Origin: Peromyscus leucopus
Lineage: Eukaryota > Chordata > Mammalia > Rodentia > Cricetidae
DNA: 64,000 nt
Assembly: GCF_004664715.2 (NCBI RefSeq)
Contig: NC_051064.1
Location: forward strand, 112,713,740-112,777,739
Reading direction: 5' to 3'
A program made the translations under genes and the position numbers. The notes beneath the pieces were generated by a model. It was not told the DNA's origin. It ran no database searches and saw only the letters and a list, made by a program, of their open reading frames with translations. The stretch's first letter is position 1. Each line of letters begins with the position of its first letter. Shown here piece after piece: positions 22,445 to 34,076 of the stretch.

Positions 22445-23025
22445 CAGGCAGGAAAGATGGCTCATCAGTTAAGAGCACTGGCTGCTCTTCTAGAGGACCC
22501 AGGTTCAATTCTCAGCACCTACATGGCAGCTCACAGCTGTCTAAAAATCCAGTTCCAGGGCTTCTGACTCCCTCACACAGACATACATGTAGGCAAAACT
22601 GTAGCACAAATACTAATTGGTCTTAGTAATAAAAACCCAGAGCCAGATATTGGGGTAAATGATGAAAGATCAGAGAGATAAAGGAGCAAGCCACAGCCAC
22701 CTCTTGCCTCTAGGACTCCTCAGTTTGAAAAGGAGGCCAAGCTCTTGTCTCTGCCTGCTTTATATTCCTCTCTCCACCCAGCCATATCACTTCCTATTTC
22801 TTCCTCCCAAGTGCTGGGATTAAAGGCTTGTGTCTCCCAAGCACTGGGGATCAAAGGCATGAGATCCCAAGTGCTGGGATTAAAGGTGTGTGCCACCACT
22901 GCCTGGCTTCTATGGTTAACTAGTGGCTGCCTCCACACTCTGATCTCCAGGCAAACTTCATTTGTTATCGCACAGACAAAATATCACCACACAAAACACC
23001 AATGAACATAAAATAAAAATAAATT
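22445..23025 (+). mobile_element. B3 SINE split by a solo LTR
   Basis: Left part from 'ggcaggaaagatggctcatc' to 'gtaggcaaaac'; right part 'acaccaatgaacataaaata', the B3 tail. The interruption at 22600-22991 is a solo LTR. Confidence 0.92.
22600..22991 (+). mobile_element. solo LTR (class II) carrying B1-like modules
   Basis: TGTAGCACAA...ATCACCACA with a perfect 6 bp target duplication CAAAAC at 22594-22599 and 22992-22997. Inside, 22806-22896 holds three tandem ~30 bp units of the type 'cccaagtgctgggattaaag', derived from a B1 end. A longer relative lies at 31674-32187 ('cagagccagatattgggg'-type start, 'gtgtgtgccaccactgcctg' end). Confidence 0.88.
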
Positions 23026-23094
23026 ATATGTTTAATAATAATTATGATGATGATGATTATGTGTCTACTCGGAAGTCAGAGAACAACTTTTGGG

Positions 23095-23610
23095 AGTCAG
23101 TTATTAATATGGTTGGTTTTAATGTCAATTTGCCACAAATTATACACACCTAAGCAGGGAACTTCACCTGAAGAAGTATCCTGATTGCCCTGATGGATGT
23201 GGAAAGACCCACCCTGAATGTGGGCAGCATCTTCTGGTAGTGTCCAGGATAGAAAGGGTCAGCAGAAGGAAGAGCATCTCACCTTTTGCTCCTTGGCCTT
23301 CCCTCCTGCCACTGAGCAGATTTGCCCTGTTGCTGCTGACGCCGGACATAGAGTTTCCAAACTCTCATCGTAGACTAGGGACCAGCAACTCTCCAGGTAC
23401 CTTTCAGCCTTTGGGCACCAGGTTGGAATGGCTGAGGCATCCGCATGTGGACAAAGCAGCCACCAGTTGTCTGGTGCCCACCCACTGAGGACAGCCACTG
23501 AGGAACTACTCCAATTGCTGAGGCACTGGCCTCAAGACCAGGTAACTACTGGGTCCTCAGCTCACAGGGGTTGTGTTGTTACTATTTTAAAGGAGCCAGA
23601 AGAGGACAGC
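23095..23610. mobile_element. possible old MaLR LTR
   Basis: 'ggatgtggaaagacccaccc', 'gaatgtgggcagcatcttct', 'ccagcaactctccagg', 'ttgggcaccaggttggaatg' resemble a rodent LTR I cannot name with certainty. Several frames of about 80 codons are open by chance. Confidence 0.4.
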
Positions 23611-23689
23611 AAGTATTTTTATCTGAATTGCTCAAGCTGACTGGAGAAGTTGATTTGAAGCTGAACATCAGGCCAATTTTTTTTTTTTT

Positions 23690-23852
23690 TTTAATGAGCT
23701 TCAGTGTTTTGCCTGCATGTGAGGATGTCAGGTCACCTGGAACTGGAGTTACAGACAGGTGTGAACTGCCATGTGGGTGCTGGGAATTGAACCTAGGTCC
23801 TCTGGAAGAGCAGTGAGTGCTTTTAACTGCTGAGCCATCTCTCCAACCCCCC
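23690..23852 (-). mobile_element. B3 SINE
   Basis: 'tgttttgcctgcatgtgagg', 'aactggagttacagacagg', 'actgctgagccatctctcc', with a T17 run on its left. Confidence 0.88.
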
Positions 23853-24869
23853 AGGTCAATTTTTTAATGCATAAATTTTATAACATTAAGTATCTGAGTG
23901 GTGAAGCCAAGGAGGCTATTGGATAAATAGGTCAAGAGTTGAAAGAGAGATCTGGCGGAAGTAATAAAAAGATGTGGCAAAAGCATGGGATCCTCAGGTT
24001 CTTTGTCCATTAGTGTGTTTTTATGTAGTGTATGCCTAAAAAGAAATGTCATCCATGGGAGGGTGTGCAGAGAAAAGAACCACAGGTTGAGAGGCAAGTG
24101 GAAATCCTGGTTGGTTATGTGACCTTATGAAAGTAAGGTCTTGTGTGGGCCTGCCCTCGACTTGAATCAACACTTTCAAAATTAACCCCTGACCTAGTAT
24201 CCTGGCACACCCAGAGCTTGGAGAAGCAGTATTAACAAGAGTTGGGTCAGAGGGAAACCAGGGACCAGGGCAGCTACTCTGCAGAGGTCAGTTGCAGCAC
24301 ACAACTGGAATTTTCAGGGAACACAGTGACCTTAGACACCCCAACTCAGGTCTGCAACCTTCGGGAAACCAGAGCTGGGAGACAGAGTGGGCTTGGGAAG
24401 CAGAGGGCGACTTGTTATTTATATTTAAATTGAGATGGCTAACTTTCAACAGATTCAAATGTGTGAACAGTGAAAGTCTGCCTTCTACTTGGGGTCCCTT
24501 CTCACACACTCAGTGTTAGTAATTTCATAGTACGGCTGCAGTTTCTGTCATATTAATGGTTGTAACCTAACAGCTTCCAATTCATGAAGATCAAGTCATT
24601 TCTAAATTTTGCCAATACAAACTCTGAATAATCTTTTACACACGTCATTTCTAACACACGTAAATTGTATATATGTTGGAAATTTAGGTTTAAAATGTGT
24701 GTGTTTGTAATTTTGATAGGTTTCACCAAATGGCCATTTATTACGTGCTAACATCAACGCTGTAAGGAAATAAACATCTTCACATCTTTGCCACCCTGGT
24801 AGAATAGTCAACCTTTCCCTTTGCTAGTTTAGAAGAAAATTCTCATCACGGTGTGGTTCTGATGATTTT
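23853..24869. other. unique DNA, possibly ancient repeat at its start
   Basis: 23890-24110 ('aaggaggctattggataaat', 'gggagggtgtgcagagaa') may be the same ancient repeat class as 19960-21045. The remainder shows nothing recognisable. Confidence 0.35.
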
Positions 24870-25053
24870 TTTCTCAGGAAGATTTTTCTAATGTGCATGT
24901 GTCTTTTATCTGCTTGCATGTGTGTTCCTTGGAGCCTCTAGAACTGGAGTTATAGACAGTTGTGAGCTACCATGTGGGTGCTGAGAATTAAACTCTAGTC
25001 CTTTGGAAGAGCAGTCAGTGCTCTTAACTGCTGAGCCATCTCTCGAGCTCCCA
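24870..25053 (-). mobile_element. B3 SINE
   Basis: 'ctagaactggagttatagac', 'ctaccatgtgggtgctgaga', 'aactgctgagccatctctcg'. Confidence 0.85.
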
Positions 25054-25144
25054 GAAAGATTGTTTTTTTTAACGTATTTGAAATATTTCTATATTCTTCC
25101 TGTGAGCTATCTGCTGCTTAAAAACTTTTTTGTTGTTTTTTGGG

Positions 25145-25187
25145 TTGTTTGTTTGTTTGTTTGTTTGTTTGTTTGTTTTTTTGTTTT
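25145..25187. repeat. (GTTT)n microsatellite
   Basis: GTTT units forming the tail of the adjoining reverse B1. Confidence 0.95.
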
Positions 25188-25330
25188 TCGAGACAGGGTT
25201 TCTCTGTGTAGCTTTGAGCCTTTTTCCTGGAACTCACTTTGGAGACCAGGCTGGCCTCAAACTCACAGAGATCCTCCTGGCTCTGCCTCCTGAGTGCTGG
25301 GACTAAAGGCGTGCGCCACCACCGCCCGGC
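25188..25330 (-). mobile_element. B1 SINE
   Basis: 'cgagacagggtttctctgtg' to 'gcgccaccaccgcccggc'; little diverged. Confidence 0.95.
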
Positions 25331-25454
25331 TTTTTTTTTTTTTTTTTGAGACAGGGTTTCTCTGTAGACCAGGCTGGTCTTGAACTCAGGGATTTGCCTG
25401 CCTCTGCCTAATCCTGAGTGCTGAGATTAAAGGTGTGCACCACTACCACCTGGC
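25331..25454 (-). mobile_element. B1 SINE with internal deletion
   Basis: 'gagacagggtttctctgtag' runs straight into 'accaggctggtcttgaact', so about 30 bp is missing. Directly abuts the previous B1. Confidence 0.9.
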
Positions 25455-26579
25455 ACTTGAAGACTTTTTTTTTTTAAGAGAAAAAGGAGTTTCAAGGCAT
25501 TTTAAAAAATGTCATAGACAGTAAAATATTTCTGTTATTCAAATTCACTTTTTTTTAAAAGAAAGTATTTCAAAGAGATCTTAGGAAAAATTCAAGGATA
25601 AAGGTCACAGTTTTATAAAGTCTTATAAATATCAGTGACAATTCCCCTCAGGACCTGCTCAGCAAGGCTACCATGAGAAGCCACAGAAATGGGTCTTTGA
25701 ACTGGATAAATCTTTCTTAAGTGTTAACTAGCCTCAGGCATTTCATTAGAACAACACAAAATTGACCAATATTATGTTCATTGATGGTGAGCGATTAAAG
25801 GTTTTTTAAAGATTATTTCTCAAAGGTTTTTCTTTATCTCTTGAAGTTTTTACCATGTATCAATTCCCTTTGCTTAACAGATCCTAAAGTTAAGTCATGA
25901 AAATAACAATAGCACACACACATAATTTCATGTGTAAACTTACATCTACTCTACACACTAAAATGCCTCAGATTAAAGTATCCGTTTGACGTTTTCATTG
26001 CCAACTGGCCAGTTGGAGATTTTATATAAACAGTTAATATGGAAAATACTTTTAAAAAGAAACATACCTATGCTGAAGCTGGCTGAATCGGTTCCTTATT
26101 TAGCTGAAGCTCTTGGAAGGAGAATAAGGAAGATTACTTGCAGCATTAGGATAAGTTAAATGTCGTTTTAAAGCTTTACTTTCAAAAAATAAATAACTTG
26201 CATTTATATGTCTCCCTATAAATGTTTGTATAGCCCCAGCCATTTGATGAAACATCCACAAGATGGTGCCATGGTCAACATGTTGGCATAGGAATTTGAG
26301 AATTAAATGGGGGCACACTGACACATCATTGTATGGAAGAGTGCCGTCATACCGTCACGACTCTACTGTGATGCTACCCACTAGTGCACGTAGTCACTCA
26401 GAAGAGTGCATTTCCTACCCATGGTGGGTTCTGTTCTTTGTAACCAAATTTCTCCATTGGGCCTATTAAGTAATGAAATATATTTTAATGATCTCTTGCT
26501 CAATCTTTAATGTCAGGATTAAAAATAATATCCAACTGGATCCCTCTAACTGGTATAAGTTAAACCTAGATACGGGCAA
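25455..26579. other. unique DNA, no feature seen
   Basis: 1.1 kb AT-rich sequence with no recognised repeat and no coding signal. Confidence 0.45.
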
Positions 26580-26925
26580 GGCCTTTGCTGTGGACGGAAG
26601 TGAGTTCCCCCAAATCCATAGTTGAAGCTCTAAGCTCCAATGTGAAGATCTGTGGAGATGAGTTTTCAGAGAGATGATTAGGGGTAGATGAGATCTTAAG
26701 AGTGAGACTTTTGTTAGTGGGCTTGCTGCGTTTAAAAAGGAAACACACAAAGGATCTTAACTCTCTTTCTCTTTCCACCAGGTGAGGACATCACCAGAAG
26801 ATAGGCACCTGTAAGCCTGACTGTGCTGTTACCCTGATCTCAGACTCTTAAGGCCTGTAACTATGGGAAAATATGTCTGCTTCTTTCGTTCTGTAGCCTA
26901 TGGTATTTTGTTTTAGAAACTCAAG
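26580..26925 (+). mobile_element. old MaLR-type LTR
   Basis: 'tgagttcccccaaatccata', 'gttgaagctctaagctcc', 'ctttccaccaggtgagga', 'taccctgatctcagactct', 'cctatggtattttgtt' are in the order of an old mammalian LTR. Confidence 0.5.
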
Positions 26926-26929
26926 CAGA

Positions 26930-26993
26930 CCCCTTTCCTCTCCTCCCCCTCCTCCTCCTCCCCCTCCTTCTCCTCCTACTGCTCCACCTCCTC
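26930..26993. repeat. CTC-rich low-complexity stretch
   Basis: Repeated cctcct/ccccct units. Confidence 0.9.
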
Positions 26994-26995
26994 TC

Positions 26996-27070
26996 TATGC
27001 ATGCTGGGGATACCCAAAGGCTTATGACTACCACAAAATAACTTATTCACTGAGCTACAGATCCCATCCA
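26996..27070 (-). mobile_element. degraded ID-like SINE
   Basis: 'catgctggggataccc', 'tattcactgagctacagatc' match the reversed ID head with many changes. Confidence 0.4.
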
Positions 27071-27120
27071 CAGACAACTTCAGCAAAAAAAAAAAAAAAA
27101 AAAGTAAAATTTCAGAAAGC

Positions 27121-27266
27121 AATTTTTTTTTTTTTTTTTTTTGGTTTTTCGAGACAGGGTTTCTCTGTGTAGCTTTGTGCCTTTCCTGGAACTCATTTGG
27201 TAGCCCAGGCTGGCTACTGCCTCCTGAGTGCTGGGATTAAAGGCGTGCGCCACCACCGCCCAGCTA
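27121..27266 (-). mobile_element. B1 SINE with internal deletion
   Basis: T-run, 'tcgagacagggtttctctg', then a deletion joining 'caggctggct' to 'actgcctcctgagtgctg'. Ends 'accaccgcccagct'. Confidence 0.92.
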
Positions 27267-27293
27267 GAAAGCAATTTTTTAGAAGACCTGTGT

Positions 27294-27905
27294 AGCAGTT
27301 TGCTTTCTATAGGTGTAATAAAACACTGACCAAAAGCAAGCTGGAAAGAAAGGGTTTCTTTGGCTTATGTGTCTTGACCACAGTCTTGTCATTGAGGAAA
27401 GCCAAGGCAGGAACTCAATCAGGAAGAGAAGCTGGGGGTGTGGGGAGCTGCTTGCTGGCTTGCTCGGCTTCCTTTTTCTTTAAAATATTTTTAAGATTTA
27501 ATTTTATGTTAATGAGTGTTTTGCCTGCCTGTAATTATATGTACCATGTGCATTCCTGGTGCCCATGGAGGCCAGAAGAGGGTGTTAGGTACCCTGGAAC
27601 TGGAGTTACAGACAGTTGTGAGCTACCATGTGGGTGCTGGGAACCAAACCTGCATCCTCTGTAAGAGCAGTAAGTGTTCTTAAACTCTGAGCCACCTTTC
27701 CAGCGCCTCCCCCCCAGTTTGCCTTCTTATATAGCCTAGGACAACCTGCCCAGGTTAGCACCACCCACAGTGGGCTAGGCCCTTTCACGATAATCATTAG
27801 TCCAGAGAATGCCCCATAGGTCAATCTGATGGAGATCATTCTCCAGTTGAGTTTTCCTCTTCCCGATGACCTCAGTTTGTGTCAGTTTGAAAAACACTAA
27901 CCAGT
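27294..27905 (-). mobile_element. MaLR LTR (MT-type) split by a B3
   Basis: 'ataaaacactgaccaaaagc', 'gaaagaaagggtttctttgg', and after the B3 'cttatatagcctaggacaac', 'caccacccacagtgggctag', 'gatgacctcagtttgtgtca'. This is the reversed MTD/MTE-type LTR. Confidence 0.75.
27478..27706 (-). mobile_element. B3 SINE inside the MaLR LTR
   Basis: 'gagtgttttgcctgcctgta', 'ggaactggagttacagacag', 'ctctgagccacctttccag'. Confidence 0.88.
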
Positions 27906-28061
27906 ATTATAGAATGGATAGGACTGGTGTAGTTAATAGTGTTTAGCTATTAACTATTATTTATAATTAATGATATATAATTATTAATCCTACTGAACTG
28001 TTGGCAGTGTAGGTTAACACAGCTGTAAGGATGGTGATGTTAGTGAAACACCTTATGTAAT

Positions 28062-28284
28062 TATTTATTAGATTTATTTATATTTTATGTGTATGAATAT
28101 TATGCCTGCATGTATGTCTGTACCATGTGTATTCAGTGCCCACAGAGGCCAGAAGAGGGCATTAGGTCTCTTGGAATTGGAGTTACAAAAGGTTATTAGC
28201 CACTTTGTGGGTGTTGGGAACTGAACCTAGGTCTTCTTGAAGAGTAGTCTGGGCTCTTATTATTGGGCCATCTCTTCAGCTCCT
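28062..28284 (-). mobile_element. B3 SINE
   Basis: 'ggccagaagagggcattagg', 'ggtgttgggaactgaaccta', ending 'gggccatctcttcagct'. Confidence 0.85.
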
Positions 28285-28299
28285 AATATAATCACATTT

Positions 28300-28458
28300 T
28301 TGTTGTTTTTCCACACAAGGTTTCTCTGTGTAATCACTCTGCCTGTTCTGAAACTCACTTCTAGGCGGTAGACTGAGCTGGCCTCAAACTCACTGAGATC
28401 CACCTACCTCTGCCTCCCGAGTGCTGGAATTAAAGGTGTGCACCACCACTACCCAGAT
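28300..28458 (-). mobile_element. B1 SINE
   Basis: 'aaggtttctctgtgtaatca', 'gcctcaaactcactgagatc', 'taaaggtgtgcaccaccact'. Older copy. Confidence 0.85.
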
Positions 28459-28805
28459 AATATAATCATTTTAAGAGCATTTACTTGAGGGAAAATTTGG
28501 GGTCATTTTCAAAACAAACCAGTGGTGTGCAGGGGGGATAAATTAAAATTTAGGAAGGCAGCTGAAGAGAAAAGTGAGGGAGTGGGCAGAAGTGAAATGA
28601 AAATTCTGATTATGATGAAGAAGCGCAAAAATGTCTCTGGATTTCCTACAATCATTTGTAAGTCATTATTTTAGAAAATTATCACTCCGAATATTCCCAT
28701 TGGGGTGTAGTCATTATTAGTTAACTCTGCTTGAAATCTGCAAGCGTTCTTTGGTTCCTCAGTTTTTCACCAGTGCGGCACAGTCCTTCTGGCCAATAGT
28801 TTTTT
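28459..28805. other. unique DNA, no feature seen
   Basis: No repeat or gene motif recognised. Confidence 0.45.
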
Positions 28806-29020
28806 AATTAGTATTTTTATTTTTAATTATGTGTACACATCTGTGTCTCTGTGTGTGCACATGTGAGTGTGGGCGCATGCAGAGTCCAGAAGAGAACATC
28901 AGATCTAGAGCTGGAGTGACAGGGAGTTGTGAGCTTCACAACGTGGGTGCTGGGAATTGAACTCAGGTCCTTTGCAAGAGCAGTACATGCTCTTAACTGC
29001 CAATCCATCTCTCCAGCTGG
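28806..29020 (-). mobile_element. B3 SINE
   Basis: 'agtccagaagagaacatcag', 'gggtgctgggaattgaactc', 'actgccaatccatctctcc'. Confidence 0.85.
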
Positions 29021-29059
29021 TGTACAGCAGTTATCATTATACTTTCCATCTCACTCTTT

Positions 29060-29211
29060 TTGTGTGTTTGTTTTAAGACAAGGTCTCACTATGTAGCCTT
29101 GGCTGTCCTGGAACTCACTTTGTAGACTAGACTGGCCTTGAACTCACAGAGATCCTCCTGCCTGTGCCTCCTGAGTGCTGAAATTAAAGGCATGAGCCAC
29201 TGCATCCAGTG
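29060..29211 (-). mobile_element. B1 SINE
   Basis: 'agacaaggtctcactatgta', 'gactggccttgaactcacag', 'attaaaggcatgagccactg'. Confidence 0.85.
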
Positions 29212-29540
29212 TTTTTACCTCATTCTTGAGTCACTGAAAAAAATCTAGATATACTTTCAGATTTTAACTAGTCGCCTGTTTGCAAATAATTGATTGCTTA
29301 AGAATCACCTTTCATAAATTCTGTTTTGATGATGCAACTGTTCAGAAATCTTGGTTCCTTTTAGACATAGTCTGAACTTGCAACCCTTTAATTACTGTTT
29401 CTTTTTCTCTATCTTCTAATGGCTAGATCTCTTTAATTATTATCAAATCATTGTTTACTTAATGCAGACACAATTTTGGAAAATTCAGAAGATTTGATAG
29501 ATAGTGTTAGTTGGTATCCTTTTAAGAACTTTAAAATCTA

Positions 29541-29712
29541 CACTGGGCGGTGGTGACACATGCCTTTAATCCCAGCACTCAGGAAGCTGAGGCAGGTGGA
29601 TCTCTGTGAGTTCAAGGTCAGCCTGGTCTACAGAGTGAGTTCTAGGATAGCTAGGGCTACACAGAGAAACCCTGTCTCAAAAAACCACAAAAACAAAACA
29701 AAATAAAAAAAC
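29541..29712 (+). mobile_element. B1 SINE
   Basis: 'ctgggcggtggtgacacatg', 'ttcaaggtcagcctggtcta' and the tail 'tctcaaaaaaccacaaaaac'. Confidence 0.93.
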
Positions 29713-29849
29713 TTTAAAATCAGAAATAATTCTCAAATTTAAAAGAATACTATTATTTTACACATCCTTTACTCAAATGCACTAAATGTAAATGTTTTGC
29801 TATTTTCATTATCTTTCCTGTTCCTTTCCTCTATACTCCTCTTTTCCTC

Positions 29850-29873
29850 CCTCCCCCCTCTCTCTCTCTCTTT

Positions 29874-29928
<55 letters not shown>
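29850..29928. repeat. (CT)n(GT)n compound microsatellite
   Basis: Short CT run at 29856-29875, then a GT run of about 25 units. Confidence 0.97.
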
Positions 29929-30056
29929 TGAGAGGGGATTTAGGAATACATACATATATTTGAACACATGTACGATGTTCTGAGTCATTCGAAGAATGAG
30001 ACTTGCAGATATAATATTATCATTAAATAGTTCTGTATGTATTCCATAAGAATAAG

Positions 30057-30244
30057 AGCCGGGTGGTGGTGGTGGTGGTGGTGGTGGTGGTGGTGGTGGT
30101 GGTGGTGGTGGTGGTGGTGGTGCACGCCTTTAATCCCAGCATCCGGAAGTAGAGGCAGGTGGACCTCTGTGAGTTTGAGGCCAGCCTGGTCTACAGAGCA
30201 AGATCCAGGGCAGGCACCAAAACAACACAGAGAAACCCTGTCTC

Positions 30245-30281
<37 letters not shown>

Positions 30282-30288
30282 GAAAACA
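30057..30288 (+). mobile_element. B1 SINE with (GGT)n expansion in its 5' end
   Basis: The B1 5' motif gccgggcGGTGGTggcgcacg is expanded to about 20 GGT triplets (30062-30121), then a normal B1 body of the 'gcaagatccagggcaggcac' variant and an A/G-rich tail. Confidence 0.95.
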
Positions 30289-30384
30289 TCCTCCTAATAT
30301 ATTCACAATTGCCAAGTTTAAAATAGTCAGTACTGATTCATGTGTATTATCAGTTATTACCTGTTGTCTCATTAATGTTTTATG

Positions 30385-30482
30385 GTGTTTGCCATAATTT
30401 GGATATAGTATGTGTTTGTTCCCAAAGGATTCTTGGGCTGGAAGTTTGTCCCCCAGTGTGGCAGTATTGAGGGGTGGTAGAA
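30385..30482 (+). mobile_element. old MaLR LTR, left half
   Basis: 'taatttggatatagtatgtg', 'ttgtcccccagtgtggcagt', 'attgaggggtgg'. It is continued at 34952-35110 after the 4.5 kb ERV insertion. Confidence 0.6.
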
Positions 30483-30983
30483 TGTAGTTGGATTTTTCTG
30501 CCAGCTCTCAAATCATAACAAGGAAACTTCTAATTAATTATAAAAGCCCAGCCATAGCTTGTTATTAACTAGCTCTTACAACTTCAATTAACTAATTTCT
30601 ATTAATCTCCATATTATCATGTGGCTCATGGCTTTACCTGTCCTCCAGCATGTCTTGCTCCCTCAGCATCTCCTGGAGACCCGCCTTTCTTCTTCCCAGG
30701 GTCCTCTGTGTCTGGCTAACTAATGGCTGTTTAGCTTTTTTTTTTTTTTTGGTTTTTCGAGACAGGGTTTCTCTGTGTAGCTTTGCGCCTTTCCTGGAGC
30801 TCACTTAGTAGCCCAAGCTGGCCTCGAACTCACAGAGATCCACCTGGCTCTGCCTCCCGAGTGCTGGGATTAAAGGCGTGTGCCACCACTGCCCCGCCCT
30901 GTTTAGCTTTTTTATTAGACCAATCAGAAAGAGCCTTGGTAAAAACACATTTTCACAGTGTACAAAAAGATTAGTCCACAACA
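30483..30983 (-). mobile_element. ERV relic, 3' LTR (left copy)
   Basis: Starts TGTAGTTGGA and ends TCCACAACA on this strand. Contains 'aactaatttctattaatctc' and 'ccaatcagaaagagcc', shared with the right copy. A B1 is inserted at 30742-30898. Confidence 0.75.
30742..30898 (-). mobile_element. B1 SINE inside the LTR, with target duplication
   Basis: Young reverse B1. Perfect duplication ctgtttagctttttt at 30727-30741 and 30899-30913. Confidence 0.95.
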
Positions 30984-31673
30984 TTTCCTCCTTTTTGTCT
31001 AAATAAAAAGGAATGGTTTACTTTAACACAGTAAAACTATATATAATAAGAGCAATCATCAGGTAAGAATTACATGCACAATGTCCATTCCATTTGCATT
31101 TTGCTATTTTGGAGAAAATACTCCATTATTTATCCTATCTTGGTGAGTCCAAAGTTCTGTACTTAATTTACCTTCTATCATAACTAAAGAAAACTATAGC
31201 TATCACTATCTAGTCTTCAACTCCATCAAAGACCCCAGAAGTATATAATATTACATTCGTAAACAGGAAGTGTAGAGCAAGCAGCCTCCAAAACTAAAAT
31301 AACAGAGACATCTGGCTGCCTAGACAGTCACCTATGCTTCCTCTGCAATGTTGGGGCATCCATCTTCAGCCTAAAGGCCTTGAATATCTTATAGACTTTT
31401 CTGTGAAGGAGGGAAATTTTTTAAAGGACTGCCCTAACCTGTCTTGGTAAAGCTTGTCAGTTGCTTTTCTTTGTGTCCTCCTGGTCCAGTTTAGACAGCA
31501 TACTGTCAGCAATTGAGACAAGGGCAGTTTCTTGCCCAAATAGCTAGCTTTTGCTACAAAGGAAGCAAACTCTATATGGAGGTTCTTTGATGCCCATCAC
31601 CCTTTTTTGAAGTAAATTGCTGCCAGGAGCAGACAAGTCTCACTGTTGTGAAAAGCCTTATGTTATTAAAACA

Positions 31674-32187
31674 TGTTGCTTGAACCTTAAAGCAATCTTA
31701 TTAATAAAAAACCCAGAAGCCTGATAATGGGTTAAATGTTGAAAGATCAGAGAGACAAAGGAACAAGCCACAGCCACCACCTCTTACCTCACCAACTCCT
31801 CAACCTGAAAAACCTTCAGCCAAAAGGGCCTCTAGCTAAAAGGGAAACTTCTGCTGAAAAGCCTTTAGTTCCTGTCTCCTCACATCTTATATACCTTTCT
31901 CTGCCCAGCCATTAATTCCTGGGATTAAGGCATGTGTGCTTCCCAGTACTGGGATTAAAGGTGTGTGCCGCCACTGCCTGCCTCTTTTTTTCTCTCCTAG
32001 ACTGAGTCAATCTCATGTAGTTCCGAGTGGCTTTGAACTCATAGAGATCCAGATGGATCTCTGCCTTCGGAGTTCTAGGATTAAAGGTGTGTGCCACCAC
32101 TGCCTGGCTTCTGTGTTTAATCTAGTGGGTTGTTCTCTCCTCTGATCTTCAGGTAAATTTTATTAGGGTACATAATATATCACCACA
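31674..32187 (+). mobile_element. solo LTR inside the ERV relic
   Basis: TGTTGCTTGA...ATCACCACA with duplication AAACA at 31669-31673 and 32188-32192. Same LTR group as 22600-22991 ('agatcagagagacaaagg', 'caagccacagccacc'). It also carries B1-derived pieces: 'agtactgggattaaaggtgt' and 'tttgaactcatagagatcc'. Confidence 0.85.
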
Positions 32188-33560
32188 AAACATTTTAAAT
32201 GCCATATTCCATAAGTCTTAGAAGTGTTTGAAGATCACCTATCTATCTAAAAATATATCTCTGTGTGACCTTGAAAACATGCCTAACATGAATATAAGTC
32301 TGATAGTTATAGATGACTATTAATCTGTATTTATTATCCTAAATAGCTTTCAAAGACTAAAACTTTACATAACCTTTAAAAATGAGCTGCTTAGGTGCAA
32401 TACCTTAAACAAGAATAGAAACATATATACAGTATAACAAAAATAATCTTAAATTTCTATTAATATATAAAAATCCATACCAATGTAAAATATTTGAGAC
32501 TAGTGGCTGTTTAAAAGTAGACTCAACAATCCACCCTTTTGTCTCATTGTTTCTATACTATATACCCCTTTTTTCTTCAGAAAGAGATTCTTGATTCTAA
32601 CTCCTTTGTTTAGTTTTTTTTTTTCTTTCTGAACATGACCAATATCAACTTGTGACCAACTCCCCTAAATGATGACAAACATCTATAACCCATTGAATGG
32701 CCAAAGCCATTCACCCCACCTCCTGGAAATTTGAGCCTGTTGTCTGGGGGTGCTGGCATCTTTAGGAGACCCTGGGAAAAATTGGGATAATGGTCAAGTC
32801 CTGGGAGAGCTAGTCGAATTATCTGTTGTCTAATCTCTGTGCAATGGGAAAGTGCAAGACTTATCTGAAGTTAGGGCTGGAGTAGTCTGTGAGGCTGGAC
32901 CATCTCAGCCAGCAGCCTTGAAGCTGTTCTGGATGCAGAACTCTGAGGAAACTGCAACAGAGGCATCTGAGAGGCTGGATCACCTGGGCCACCTGTTTTC
33001 ATTGGTGTCTGCCCTCCTTGCTCTGAAAACACATAAACTTTCAAAGGTAACATACATATCTGCTTTAACACACGTATGGAATGTGCGGTATGCACAAGTC
33101 AGTTAAAGATGATTTTTTTTTGTTTTATGTTTGAGCAGGTAAACGACATCTGTCAACTTTATAAGTCCATTTATAAGTACATAATGAAATCTGTAATATA
33201 AATCTCTATCCAGGCCATATGAAAGGGTGATGTGTAATAATATGTCATGAGGGCTCTGTAACCAACAGGATTTATCATGTCTCATCTCATCTCAGAGCTG
33301 TTTCCATGTCCAGGGATCAGATAAAAGGTCACCTGTCTGGTAGTCTTTTTTTGGCTTCCTCCCCCATGTCTGTAGCCAAGATACTCCAGAAGTCTCCCCC
33401 AGTTCAATTTGACCTCTATTAATCTGGAAGGAATCCATAGCCTTTTGTTTCCTGTGGAAACAAAAACATAATCTCTCCCCCATGCAACACATTGTCTAAC
33501 TTCTATTTTGAAGTTAAGACATTTTTAAATTATATAGGTTGATTTAATTTAGAAGTTTCC

Positions 33561-34076
33561 TGTTATAGAATATTATTTTAAGATGTGTTACATTTATTTA
33601 TGCTTTGGAGTATTTGTTTAATGATGTAAAGATGTGTTGCTTTCTTTTATGTTGTATTTGTTTAACTCAGTGAAGCTGTGTTACTTTGCCTGTCTAAAAT
33701 ACCTGATTGATCTAATAACGAGTTGAATGGCCAATAGCTGGGCAGGAGAAAGAGATAAGTGGGGGTGGCATGCATTGAAGATGAGAAGGAGTATGAGAAC
33801 AAGGAGAGGAGGACCTTGGGGGCGGGCAGCCACCCAGTCAAATGCAGAGTAAGAGTGAAAGTAAGATATACAGAAGTAAGAGAAAGGTAAAAGCCCAGAG
33901 GGGAAAAGGTAGATGGGATAATTTAAGTTAAGAAAAACTGGCTAGCAACAAGCCAAGCTAAGGCCAGGTATTCATAAGAAAAAAAATTAAGCCTCCGTGT
34001 GTGACTTATTTGGGAGTTGGGTGGTGGGCCCCCAAAAGACCAAAGAACAAAAGAGTAGAAAAAATAACCAACAACA
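33561..34076 (+). mobile_element. solo LTR inside the ERV relic
   Basis: TGTTATAGAA...CCAACAACA, 516 bp, with a perfect 6 bp target duplication GTTTCC at 33555-33560 and 34077-34082. Contains 'agctgggcaggagaaagaga' and 'gtaaaagcccagagggg'. A third class II LTR family, distinct from those at 22.6 and 45.8 kb. Confidence 0.9.

Noticed and set aside
22720..23005. Two overlapping frames of 72 and 86 codons
   Set aside because: They translate the B1-like modules of the solo LTR.
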